Shown here: in pieces, positions 36,515 through 44,569 of the stretch | Layout: every line of letters begins with the position of its first letter | Numbering within the stretch: position 1 is the first letter of the stretch | Source: Candidatus Nanopelagicales bacterium | GTDB taxonomy: Bacteria > Actinomycetota > Actinomycetes > S36-B12 > CAIYMF01 | NCBI GenBank assembly: GCA_017848795.1 | Contig: JAFIHG010000018.1 | Location: forward strand, 43,838-107,837 | Reading direction: 5' to 3' | DNA: 64,000 nucleotides | Program-made: the position numbers and the translations under genes | The notes under the pieces: generated by a model | What the model was told of the DNA's origin: nothing | Database searches by the model: none | The model's input: only the letters and a program-made list of their open reading frames with translations

Positions 36515-37501
36515 TCAGTCCGCCGGACGGGTCCGTGTCAGCCACGGCAGCAGCGCCGCGTCGAACGCCGCCGGCACCTCCTCGTGGGGGACGTGCCCGC
36601 AGTCCAGGTCGACCCGTTGGTAGCTCGCCGACACGTGCTGCTCCGAGCCCGCCACGCCCGCCGGCAGGATGACCGGGTCCCGCAGCCCGTGCAGCTGCAG
36701 CACCGGCACGGTGACCGGCTCGCCCATCGCCGCCTGGAACCGTCGCCCGTCGCGGCGCAGGATCGAGCGCAGCGCCCAGCGGTGGAACTCCACGGCGCAG
36801 TGCGCGGTCGCCGGGACGAGCATCGCCGCGCGGTACGTCGCGACCTCCGTGGGACTCGGCCACCCCGGGGTGGCGCTGCGCTCGTGCAGCAGGCGCTCGA
36901 CGAGCAGCGCGTCGCGGCGCGTGAGCTGGCGTTCGGGGACGAACGGGCGTTGCAGCCCGACCGCGTACATCCCGCGGCGGCGCTGCGCGCGGTCCCGCAG
37001 CATCGCGCTGCGCAGCCGGTGCGGGTGCGGCATGGACACGACCGCCGCAGCGTGGGCGACGTCGGGATGCAAGGTGGCGATCGTCCAGGCGACGAGCCCT
37101 CCGACACCGTGGCCGACCACGGTCGCCGTCGTGTGGCCGAGCGAGCGGATCACGCCGGCCACGTCCGCGGCCAGCGTGAACGGGTCGTAACCGTGCGGAG
37201 GGTGGTCGCTGCCGCCGTACCCGCGCAGGTCCATCGCGACCGCATGGTGGCCGGCGGCGGCGATGCTGCGCAGCTGGCGGCGCCAGGTCCACCAGAACAT
37301 CGGGAACCCGTGGAGCATGACCACGAGGGGTCCCTCGCCGAGCTCGGCCACGTGGAAACGGGCACCGTTCGCCGCCACGTCGCGGTGCGACCAGGGACCC
37401 TCGGCCCTCACCACGTCAACGGGATCGGGGACCGCGACGCTCGCCCCGTCGCCGTCCCCCGGCCGGTGCGGCGCGTCGTCTCCCGGAGCGTCGGGCAGCA
37501 C
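36515..37501 (-). CDS. alpha/beta-fold hydrolase, epoxide-hydrolase-like, atypical nucleophile elbow
   Basis: 328 residues. The oxyanion-hole motif HGFPMFWW and acidic/His positions (GLRDPVI, CGHVPHEE) fit the epoxide hydrolase/haloalkane dehalogenase group. However the nucleophile elbow reads VGHGVGG, where relatives have VGHDxGG or GxSxG, so Gly replaces the nucleophile. It may be inactive or use another residue. GTG at 37501 is the likely start; it overlaps the holin-like gene's stop region by a few nt. Converges on marP. Confidence 0.75.
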   Translation of the reverse strand: MLPDAPGDDAPHRPGDGDGASVAVPDPVDVVRAEGPWSHRDVAANGARFHVAELGEGPLVVMLHGFPMFWWTWRRQLRSIAAAGHHAVAMDLRGYGGSDHPPHGYDPFTLAADVAGVIRSLGHTTATVVGHGVGGLVAWTIATLHPDVAHAAAVVSMPHPHRLRSAMLRDRAQRRRGMYAVGLQRPFVPERQLTRRDALLVERLLHERSATPGWPSPTEVATYRAAMLVPATAHCAVEFHRWALRSILRRDGRRFQAAMGEPVTVPVLQLHGLRDPVILPAGVAGSEQHVSASYQRVDLDCGHVPHEEVPAAFDAALLPWLTRTRPAD

Positions 37502-37506
37502 GCCGG

Positions 37507-37959
37507 TTATGGCTGGGCGCCCTGCGCCGGGGCCGGCGGGCCCTGCCCGCCCGAGGCGGCACCGCCCCGCGCCGACAGCAGCTCCTTGGTCTGCTGCAGC
37601 TGGCGGATCGTGCGCTGCGGACCGTGCACCTTGCGGAAGCGGCGCACCCCGAGCCCGCCGAGCAGGGCGGCGACCAGCAGCAGCGCGAGCGTGACGATCC
37701 CGAAACCCGCCCACACCGGCAGTCCGGCCGCGACGATCGCGTACGCGATGGTGACGAACAGGAAGATCAGCCCGAGCAGGCCGAGGAACGCCGCGACCGC
37801 GAGCAGTGCCGAGGAGGTCGCGGCGATCTTCGCGCTCTGCCGCAGCTCGCTCTTCGCCAGCGCCATCTCGCCGCGCACCAGCAGCGAGAGGTCCTCCGTC
37901 ACGCCGCTGACCATCGCCCCCAGGCTGCGGGTCTGCTCGTCGGTCCGGGTGCCGCTCAT
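37507..37959 (-). CDS. phage holin family (DUF1469) membrane protein
   Basis: 150 residues. Amphipathic N-terminus, two membrane helices (about 48-72, 78-102) and a cytoplasmic basic and Pro-rich tail. It matches the putative actinobacterial holin-superfamily III/DUF1469 proteins, which are chromosomal and not phage genes. Function unknown; membrane scaffolding is speculation. It lies immediately upstream of the hydrolase gene on the same strand. Confidence 0.75.
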   Translation of the reverse strand: MSGTRTDEQTRSLGAMVSGVTEDLSLLVRGEMALAKSELRQSAKIAATSSALLAVAAFLGLLGLIFLFVTIAYAIVAAGLPVWAGFGIVTLALLLVAALLGGLGVRRFRKVHGPQRTIRQLQQTKELLSARGGAASGGQGPPAPAQGAQP

Positions 37960-38067
37960 GTCGTCGCTCCCTGCGCTGGCCGGTCCGCTCCAGAAGCGGG
38001 CGTGATCAACAGGTTAGTGCAGCGGGGCCGGGGTGCGACCGGAGCGAGCACTGACCGGTGCCGCGGC

Positions 38068-38517
38068 TCAGTGGTCCGGTACCACCGGGGGCGGGATGTG
38101 GGGCAGCGCCACCTCGGGCGTCGGGGTGAGCACGATCCACACCCGGGGGTGACCGATGAGGCGGAACAGCCACCGGGCCGGCCACATGATCGCGAAGTGC
38201 CGGCCGTACTTGCGGCGGTGCGCGCGCACCCCCGCGGGGAACTCCGAACGCATCAGCAGTTCGGCGTGCGCCGCGACGTACGACGCGCCCGGCAGCAACC
38301 GTCCTGGGCCGTCGCAGGCGGCGAGCGCCGCGAGCGGGTTGCGGGCGAGCCGCTTGACCTTGCCCGAGTCGCCGAACGTCGAGACGAACAGCCGGTGCCC
38401 GTCACCGCTGACCCACACCGGCGTGTGCACCGGGCGCCCGTCCCGCCGGAATGTGACGAGGTCCACGAACGGCTCCCGGCCGAGCGCGGCGGCTAGGTGG
38501 TCACCGGTGCTGGACAC
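38068..38517 (-). CDS. PPOX-class flavin/F420-dependent oxidoreductase
   Basis: 149 residues of the split-barrel pyridoxamine-5'-phosphate-oxidase-like fold. VTFRRDGRPVHTPVWV is characteristic of actinobacterial PPOX class F420-dependent enzymes; SGKVKRLARNP follows. A redox role using F420 or FMN is inferred; the substrate is unknown. GTG at 38517 has GGGGAAG upstream. Divergent from the deacetylase-like gene, with 175 nt between. Confidence 0.75.
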   Translation of the reverse strand: MSSTGDHLAAALGREPFVDLVTFRRDGRPVHTPVWVSGDGHRLFVSTFGDSGKVKRLARNPLAALAACDGPGRLLPGASYVAAHAELLMRSEFPAGVRAHRRKYGRHFAIMWPARWLFRLIGHPRVWIVLTPTPEVALPHIPPPVVPDH

Positions 38518-38692
38518 TACGCTTCCCCGGCGGGGTGAACGGCGCTCGTACGGACTGCTTCGACAACGGCACGTCTCGACTGTGCCACGAGGCCCGTACC
38601 GGCAGGCATACGCGCCGGCCGGGAACCCTGCTCCCGGCCGCTGCGTCGACACGACGGGTGCGACAGTGCGCCCTGCGGGAGGCAGTGCAGCG

Positions 38693-39907
38693 ATGCGAGC
38701 GCGAACGATCGTCCCCGTGGTACTCGCCGTCGCGCTCGTCACCGGGCTCCTCGTGGGAGCGCGGATCCCGATCGCCGCGACCGCGACAGCGACCGGGCCG
38801 GCCGCGCACCCGACGCCCGGCGGCACGGACGACGGCGGCTCACCGGAGCCGGCTCCGGACGGCTCGCCCGCGCCACCGGCAGGCGAGCAGCCGAACCTGG
38901 AGAACTACCCGATCACCCGGCTCGCGCGCGGGGAGCAACCGCCGCAGTTCGTCGTCGTGTCCTTCGACGGCTCGTGCTCGCACGAGCTCTTCCAGCACTA
39001 CTTCGACCTGGGCCAGGAGACGAACTCCCGTTTCACCTTCTTCATGTCCGGGCTGTGCCTCGTACCGGACGCGGAGCACAACCTGTACCACCCGCCGCGC
39101 CAGCCCGTCGGCACCTCTGCCATCGGGTTCGCCGATCCGAAGAACGTCACCGACCGGATCCGGGACTGGTCGAAGGCGTACGACAACGGGTACGGCGTCG
39201 GTACCCACTTCCTCGGGCACTTCTGCGAGGAGAACGGCGTGGGGACCTGGTCGGCGGCGGACTGGCGCAGCGAGCTCGACCAGCAGCAGCACTTCTTCGA
39301 CGACTGGGCGCAGGTCAACGCGAACAACAAGTACGCCGACCTGTCGGTCAAGCCGTCCTTCCCGTTCTCGGCCGTGCAGGGTGACCGCACCCCGTGTCTG
39401 GCCGGCAAGCGGGACCAGATGTACAAGGCGTTCGCCGAGCGGCACTTCACGTACGACTCCTCGAACGGCGGCACGCTCACCTGGCCGCGCAAGATGAAGA
39501 AGTACGACTTGTGGAACATCCCGCTGCAGCGGCTGTCGATCAAGGACTGGCCCGGCAATCGGAGCGTCCTCTCGATGGACTACAACCTGCTCTACACGAT
39601 GAACAACGCCAAGACGACAGCGCCGCGCGCGACGTGCGACAAGCTCCGCCGGGCCACGTACGCCACCTACATGGGGGCGCTGGACGCCGTGGAGAACGGC
39701 AACCGGGCACCGCTGATCATCGGCAACCACTTCAACACGTGGGTCTGCGGGGCGTTCCGCGACGCGCTGACCGACTTCGTGCGGGACGCGCACACCCGGT
39801 ACCCGTACGTCCGGTTCGTATCGTTCGAGTACCTCGTGAAGTGGATGGAGGCTCAGGACCCGAAGGTCCTCAAGGCCTTGCAGGCCCGCCCTGCTCCGAG
39901 CTACTGA
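38693..39907 (+). CDS. secreted polysaccharide deacetylase-like protein
   Basis: 404 residues. Signal peptide (about 1-28) and a Pro/Gly/Ala linker (about 30-65) precede a NodB-like domain. The NodB first motif is altered: VVSFDGSCSHE keeps only one of the two Asp of TFDDG; the H-x3-H metal motif is present in THFLGHF. Similar secreted proteins occur in Streptomyces. Activity on chitin or peptidoglycan is uncertain. ATG at 38693 has GGGAGG 10 nt upstream. Confidence 0.7.
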   Translation: MRARTIVPVVLAVALVTGLLVGARIPIAATATATGPAAHPTPGGTDDGGSPEPAPDGSPAPPAGEQPNLENYPITRLARGEQPPQFVVVSFDGSCSHELFQHYFDLGQETNSRFTFFMSGLCLVPDAEHNLYHPPRQPVGTSAIGFADPKNVTDRIRDWSKAYDNGYGVGTHFLGHFCEENGVGTWSAADWRSELDQQQHFFDDWAQVNANNKYADLSVKPSFPFSAVQGDRTPCLAGKRDQMYKAFAERHFTYDSSNGGTLTWPRKMKKYDLWNIPLQRLSIKDWPGNRSVLSMDYNLLYTMNNAKTTAPRATCDKLRRATYATYMGALDAVENGNRAPLIIGNHFNTWVCGAFRDALTDFVRDAHTRYPYVRFVSFEYLVKWMEAQDPKVLKALQARPAPSY

Positions 39908-39915
39908 TCACCGCG

Positions 39916-39921
39916 TACCCT
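39916..39921 (+). promoter_or_regulatory. -10 box of the Fic-like gene (leaderless)
   Basis: TACCCT 8 nt before GTG 39930, in the 22-nt gap after the deacetylase-like gene. Confidence 0.4.
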
Positions 39922-39929
39922 CACCAGGC

Positions 39930-40730
39930 GTGACGGCGCCCGACCCGCTGGCCGCGGTCGCGGCCCTTCCCGGAGTCGCGGAAGCGGCGGCGCGCGCGCG
40001 CGACGGCGTCGACGCGCTGCTCTGGGACCGCCGGGTGCGGGCCCGCATGGCCGAGCTCACCGCCCAGTCCCGCGCGCTCGGGGCGTGGGCGTCGGCCGCG
40101 CTGGACGGGGCCGACGTGCCGGCGTCGTCGGTGCGCGACGGGTCGGCGCTGGACGGCTCGCCCATCGGCAAGGTCGTGGCGGCGGCCGTACGCGTGCAGG
40201 ACGAGACGGTGCGTGTCGCGGACCTGCTGCTGACCGCGCCCGCGCAGGCGCTGGCCCGGTTGCACACGGTGGCGGCGGTCGACTTCGTGCCGGACGAGGA
40301 CCTGGGCCGCCCGCGCCGCGGCGAGCGGCCGGACGACCCGCTGCGGGTCGGTCCGGCGCCCGGCGCCGAGCACGCCCGGCGCCGCCTCACCGCGCTCGGC
40401 GAGGTACTGCGCACGTCGACCAGCACGCCGGCCGTCGTCGTTGCCGGGATCGCCCACGGCGAGCTGCTCGCGACCCGGCCCTTCGCGTGGGGTACGACGC
40501 TCGTCGCGCGGGCGGTGGTGCGGGCCGTCCTCGCCGCTCGCGGCGTCGACCCGGACGGAGCGGTCGCTCCCGAGGAGGGGCTGCGTCGCCTGGGCCGTCC
40601 GGCGTACGTCCGCGCGCTGCGCGAGTACGTCTCGGGGACCCCGGAAGGGGTCGCGAACTGGCTCGACTTCAACAGCCGGGCGATCCTGACCGGAGCCGAG
40701 GCCGCCCGCGAGCTGCTCGCGGCCGGCTGA
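39930..40730 (+). CDS. degenerate Fic-fold protein (conserved actinobacterial 'oxidoreductase' family)
   Basis: 266 residues, helical. The segment GIAHGELLATRPFAWGTTLVAR (about 170-191) aligns with the Fic core motif HPFxxGNGRxxR, but His is Arg and the Gly-Asn-Gly-Arg anion loop is lost, so AMPylation is unlikely. Homologues at this locus are usually annotated as oxidoreductase without evidence. By position it corresponds to SCO3559/Rv3662c (from memory). It stands beside the candidate Ms1-like RNA. GTG start, leaderless-type promoter. Confidence 0.65.
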   Translation: MTAPDPLAAVAALPGVAEAAARARDGVDALLWDRRVRARMAELTAQSRALGAWASAALDGADVPASSVRDGSALDGSPIGKVVAAAVRVQDETVRVADLLLTAPAQALARLHTVAAVDFVPDEDLGRPRRGERPDDPLRVGPAPGAEHARRRLTALGEVLRTSTSTPAVVVAGIAHGELLATRPFAWGTTLVARAVVRAVLAARGVDPDGAVAPEEGLRRLGRPAYVRALREYVSGTPEGVANWLDFNSRAILTGAEAARELLAAG

Positions 40731-40734
40731 CGTC

Positions 40735-41040
40735 CCGGTCCTCTCAGCGGAGCGAGGTCTTCCCAAAACCGCTTGGAGTTGCTAGGAAAGGACATGCAAG
40801 ACAACCACGGCGCCCTTCCGGGCGTTTGGTCAAGAACGTGCACGACAGCCGAGCACCCACGCTGCGGTCAGCCCACGATACGGGCGTCGCGAGCCGGGAA
40901 GGCGACGAGCGCACCCGGCCGCGACGATCGACGCAGAGCGCTTGCTCGCTCGGGTGGCGTGCCGCAGCGGCGCCCGTCGACGGGCGCCGCTGCTTTGTGC
41001 CCGCCCGACGTTCGTGGCCGCGCGATCGGCGCCGCGCCGC
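40735..41040. ncRNA. candidate Ms1/6S-like regulatory RNA region
   Basis: This 310-nt gap has no credible ORF. In M. tuberculosis the abundant RNAP-binding RNA MTS2823/Ms1 lies between the HAD gene Rv3661 and Rv3662c, and in Streptomyces a 6S-like RNA lies at the SCO3558/3559 junction (from memory). Here the HAD gene and the Fic-like orthologue flank it, with one extra gene between. GAGCGAG near 40752 can pair with CTCGCTC near 40944. Synteny predicts the minus strand; a hairpin followed by TTT at 40964-40996 suggests the plus strand, so strand is left open. Confidence 0.45.
40964..40996 (+). terminator. perfect hairpin followed by a short T run
   Basis: GCAGCGGCGCCCG and CGGGCGCCGCTGC form a 13-bp perfect stem with a TCGA loop, then TTT. 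It could end the candidate RNA on the plus strand, or the flanking minus-strand gene. Confidence 0.5.
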
Positions 41041-42411
41041 TCATGCCGCCGGCCACCCGGCGCGCCGGCTCTGCACCGGGTCGTTCGACGGTCCGCACGA
41101 CCGGACGATCGCGTCCCAGAGGCGGGCGTCGTCCAGCGGCAGCAGGTACCTGTAGTCCTCGCCTGCGACTCTCACCGTCGCCCAGGTGCTCGGTGGTCCG
41201 AAGAACTGGGCGTCCGAGCAGCTGCCCACCGTCCAGCGCAGCCGGCGCAGTTGACGCACCTCGGTGGTGTTATAGGCACCGACGAGCGTCAACTCACCCG
41301 GGACGAAGCGATCCGCGCCGCGCGTGTCCGGTCTGCGCACCTCGCCCCGCTCTGCCGTGATCACCAGCGACAGCGAGGCCGTCAGCTGTCCTTGCCGGTC
41401 CACATCGGCGCTCGCCCGCGTGAGCCGGTAGCGCAGCACGGGAGCCTGCGGGCACGGGTCGGCTACTGCGGCGGCGGCAGCGGGGAAGCGGTCGGTGAGC
41501 GACGCCGACACCTGCCGGCTGGAGAACTGTTGCTGCAGCTGCGAGCCGAGCCAGACCAGCAACGTCGATGCGCTCCCGGGGCGTACCAGGCAGTTCGGGA
41601 ACTGGTCGACGAGCTCGAGCTCGGTCGTCGCGCCGGGGGCGAGCGTCACCGGCTCGTCGTCGCTGGTCAGCAGGAAACGCACCTGGGCGGACTGCGCGTC
41701 GCTCGCCAGGCCCGCGCCGTGCACCTCGTACGCCCACACCCCGGGGTTGCGCAGCGTGACCGCGAGGTGCGCGCCATGGCCGTGCCCGTCGCGCGGTGTC
41801 ACGGCCGTCACCGTGACCGCGGCAGCGGCGGCCGTCGCGCAGTGCTCGAGGACCTGCGACCGGAGGTCCGCGGCAGGTGCGCCGGTGGCGGGTACGTCGG
41901 CGATCACCTCCCGGCCCCACGGGTCGGTCTGCGCGAGCCGGAGGGCGAGCGCAGGCGGCGGCTGGTCCGGGCCGAGACCGGTGCAGTCCGGCTGCGCCGT
42001 GACGGCGACGTCGTCACCGTCCTGCGCGAGCGAGAGTGGGCGCAGCCCACCGCCCACGAGTGCCACAGCGCGCACCGGGACCGTCGTGCCCGGGTCGGGA
42101 TCGATGACGAGGCGCAAGGACCCATGCTCCAGATCCGGCGCGGGCCGCAGCGAGACGGTGGCGGCGACGGTCGACGCGGGCGGCGGCGGGCGGGACGCCA
42201 GCGTCGCGGCCGTGCCCGCCGTGCCCACCGCGAGCACCAGGACCGCGAACGACACCAGGACCCGGTGCCGGCGCAGCCATCGCCAGCGGGCCGGTACGGC
42301 GTCGTCCGACGCTGCGTGCACCGGGTCCGTCGGGGACGGCGCACCGGCGGCGTCGCCCGCCGCGAGCAGGGCGTCGAGCTCTTCGGAGGACAGCCGCCGC
42401 TCCTCGGGCAC
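41041..42411 (-). CDS. membrane-anchored exported protein of unknown function
   Basis: 456 residues; I do not recognise a family. Acidic cytoplasmic N-terminus with RRLSSEELDALLAAGD, one TM helix (about 50-70), then an about 385-residue extracytoplasmic region, beta-rich by composition, with several cysteines (TQPDC... FPNC... DPCPQA, GSCSDA, RSCGP) likely to form disulfides. GTG start 6 nt after the HAD stop, so co-transcribed. It is inserted between two genes that are neighbours of the Ms1-type RNA in other genera. Confidence 0.6.
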   Translation of the reverse strand: MPEERRLSSEELDALLAAGDAAGAPSPTDPVHAASDDAVPARWRWLRRHRVLVSFAVLVLAVGTAGTAATLASRPPPPASTVAATVSLRPAPDLEHGSLRLVIDPDPGTTVPVRAVALVGGGLRPLSLAQDGDDVAVTAQPDCTGLGPDQPPPALALRLAQTDPWGREVIADVPATGAPAADLRSQVLEHCATAAAAAVTVTAVTPRDGHGHGAHLAVTLRNPGVWAYEVHGAGLASDAQSAQVRFLLTSDDEPVTLAPGATTELELVDQFPNCLVRPGSASTLLVWLGSQLQQQFSSRQVSASLTDRFPAAAAAVADPCPQAPVLRYRLTRASADVDRQGQLTASLSLVITAERGEVRRPDTRGADRFVPGELTLVGAYNTTEVRQLRRLRWTVGSCSDAQFFGPPSTWATVRVAGEDYRYLLPLDDARLWDAIVRSCGPSNDPVQSRRAGWPAA

Positions 42412-42417
42412 CGCCGC

Positions 42418-43278
42418 TCACCCCGGGGTCGTGCGGCGTCGTGCGTACCACGCGACACCGAGCGCGACAGCGCCCGCGACACCGCCGGCCACGCCGATGG
42501 CGGTACGTCGCTGCTCGGCCGGCACCAGGCCGGTGAGCCGCTGGCGCACCGTCTTCATCGCCACCGGCCGCTTGAAGTCGCGCACCGGCCAGTCCTGCTC
42601 GAGGGCGTGCGCCCGCAGCGGCGCATCCGGGTTGACCGCGCACGGATGGCCCACCGCCTCGAGCATCGGCAGGTCAGTCATCGAGTCGCTGTACGCGTAC
42701 GACGCGGTGAGGTCGTACCCGTGCTCGGCGGCGAGGGCCCGCATCGCCTCGGCCTTCCCCTCCCCGTACGCGTAGAAGAGGATCTCGCCGGTGTACTTGC
42801 CGTCCTCGACGGCGACCTGCGTGCCGATCGCGAGGTCGACCCCGAGCCGCTCACCGATCGGCTCGACGACCTCCGTCCCCGACGAGCTGATGATGATCAC
42901 GTCGCGTCCCGCGGCCCGGTGCTCGGCGATCAGGTCCACGGCTTCCTCGTACACCGCCGGCTGCACCGTCTCGTCGAGCGTCTCGGCCACGATCCGCTTG
43001 ACCTGCTCGACATCCCACCCGGTGACCATCTGCGAGAGGTACGCGCGCATCTGCTCCATCTGCTCGTGGTCGGCGCCGGTGAGCAGGTACGCGAACTGGG
43101 CGTACGCGCTCTTGAGCACGTCCCGGCGCCGGATCAGACCCTCGCGGTAGAACGGGCGCGCGAAGGCAAGGCTGCTGCTCTTGGCCAGGATCGTCTTGTC
43201 CAGGTCGAAGAACGCGGCGCCCGCCGTGGCCGGCTCCTGCGCTGCCGTCCGCACCGCGTCGCTCAAGGCATCGGTCAC
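42418..43278 (-). CDS. HAD-IB family phosphatase (SerB-like), membrane-tailed
   Basis: 286 residues. HAD motif I FFDLDKTIL, motif II SSSGTE, and SDSMTDLPML motif III/IV. A hydrophobic C-terminal segment (about 262-280) could anchor it. Orthologues near ssd/tad loci are annotated HAD-IB hydrolase or morphological differentiation-associated; the substrate is unknown. GTG at 43278 has a TACCCT -10 (43285-43290) exactly 6 nt upstream, i.e. leaderless. Divergent from ssd. Confidence 0.88.
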   Translation of the reverse strand: MTDALSDAVRTAAQEPATAGAAFFDLDKTILAKSSSLAFARPFYREGLIRRRDVLKSAYAQFAYLLTGADHEQMEQMRAYLSQMVTGWDVEQVKRIVAETLDETVQPAVYEEAVDLIAEHRAAGRDVIIISSSGTEVVEPIGERLGVDLAIGTQVAVEDGKYTGEILFYAYGEGKAEAMRALAAEHGYDLTASYAYSDSMTDLPMLEAVGHPCAVNPDAPLRAHALEQDWPVRDFKRPVAMKTVRQRLTGLVPAEQRRTAIGVAGGVAGAVALGVAWYARRRTTPG

Positions 43279-43284
43279 GCGATC

Positions 43285-43290
43285 AGGGTA
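43285..43290 (-). promoter_or_regulatory. -10 box of the HAD operon (leaderless)
   Basis: TACCCT on the minus strand, 6 nt before GTG 43278. Confidence 0.5.
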
Positions 43291-43453
43291 AGCGCGCGCC
43301 GCCGGGGCCGGCCGGAGCACCTCGCGCCGGCAAGGTCGTCCACAGCCCGCGCGGTCGACGCGCCGTCCACAGACCGAGGCCCGGGGCGCCGCGCCGGGCC
43401 GGTGGCCCAGGGCACCGTGAGGGCCGTCCCGCCGTCGACGACCGGAGCCTGCG

Positions 43454-44569
43454 ATGCCCGAACCGGTGCCCATCCCGTCCCCACCGTCCGCAGCGCCGGC
43501 GAACCCCGGCGAGCGCCCGCTGCTCGTGACCGCCGACCCGGACCTGCTCGAGGCCCTGCTGCGGCTGACGGGAGGAGCCGGCACCGAGGCGGAGGTCGCC
43601 TCCTACCCGCGTGCGGCGCGGCTGGCGTGGAACACCGCACCCCTGGTGCTCTGCGGGGAGGACCTCGCCGGCGACCTGCTCGAGGCGGGGGTTCCCCGCC
43701 GCCGCGACGTGGTGCTGGTGGCGCTCGCCCCGGTCGTGGACGAGCCGGCGCTGTGGCGGCGCGCCGTACACATCGGCGTGGACGCGGTCGCGGTGCTCCC
43801 CGACGACGAGGCGGTCGTGATCGGCGCGCTGTCCCGGCTCGAGCAGGAGGACGCGGGCGGGACGGTGGTCGCGGTCATCGGCGGGCGGGGTGGCGCCGGC
43901 GCTTCCGTGTTCGCCGCTGCGATGGCGGTGGCGCAGGTGCGCGCCGGAGGGCGAGCGCTGCTCGTCGACGGCGACCCGTGGGGCGGTGGCGCGGACCTGC
44001 TGCTGGGCGGCGAGGCACTGCCCGGGCTGCGCTGGCGCGACCTCGGCGGGCTCGCCGGGCGGGTCTCGGGCCGGGTGCTCGCCGACGCGCTGCCCCATCC
44101 GTACGGCGTCGGTGTCCTGTCATGGGACCGGGGCGCACCTTTCGACGTGCCGCCCGCGGCGCTGCTCGCCGTGCTCGACGCCGGGGTGCGCTCCCACGAC
44201 CTCGTCGTCGTGGACCTGCCCCGCCGCAACGACGAGACCGTGACGACGGCCCTGGCGCGCGCGGCGACGACGCTGCTGCTCGTACCGGCCGAGCTCCGGG
44301 CCGCGGCCGCGGCGTCCCAGGCCGCCTCACTGCTCCCCGCGGATCGCACCCGCCTCGTCGTACGCACCGGACGCGGGCGCAACCTGGAGCCGGAGCTGAT
44401 CGCCAAGACGCTCGGCATGCCGCTCGCCGCCGTCGTCCCCGACGACCCGCGGCTGGCCGCCGCGGTCGACGCCGGCGAGCCGCCCGGGTCCGGACGTTCG
44501 CCGCTGGGCAAGGTCGCGGACGCGCTGGTGCGCCGGCTCGTCGGCCCGGCCCCGCGGAGCGCTGCATGA
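43454..44569 (+). CDS. ssd: septum site-determining protein Ssd (CpaE/TadZ-like ParA ATPase)
   Basis: 371 residues. An N-terminal receiver-like pseudo-domain (about 20-125) is followed by a ParA/MinD domain whose P-loop is deviant: GGRGGAGAS lacks the usual Lys. VVVDLPRR is the switch region. It localises the Tad machinery; mycobacterial Ssd (Rv3660c, from memory) also affects septation. Stop overlaps tadA by ATGA. First gene of the ssd-tadA-tadB-tadC operon. Confidence 0.88.
   Translation: MPEPVPIPSPPSAAPANPGERPLLVTADPDLLEALLRLTGGAGTEAEVASYPRAARLAWNTAPLVLCGEDLAGDLLEAGVPRRRDVVLVALAPVVDEPALWRRAVHIGVDAVAVLPDDEAVVIGALSRLEQEDAGGTVVAVIGGRGGAGASVFAAAMAVAQVRAGGRALLVDGDPWGGGADLLLGGEALPGLRWRDLGGLAGRVSGRVLADALPHPYGVGVLSWDRGAPFDVPPAALLAVLDAGVRSHDLVVVDLPRRNDETVTTALARAATTLLLVPAELRAAAAASQAASLLPADRTRLVVRTGRGRNLEPELIAKTLGMPLAAVVPDDPRLAAAVDAGEPPGSGRSPLGKVADALVRRLVGPAPRSAA

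Noticed and set aside
37507..37959. Prophage remnant because of a holin-family protein
   Set aside because: The gene is a chromosomal actinobacterial DUF1469 protein, with no other phage genes around it.
43279..43453. 6C small RNA between ssd and the HAD gene, as in M. tuberculosis
   Set aside because: Checked by eye for two stem-loops with C-rich loops (six Cs); none is present in this 175-nt gap.
40942..44565. N-terminal 1200-codon extension of the Tad ATPase frame
   Set aside because: It spans other genes on the opposite strand and the ssd gene; only the last 401 codons show family motifs, preceded by an ATGA overlap.
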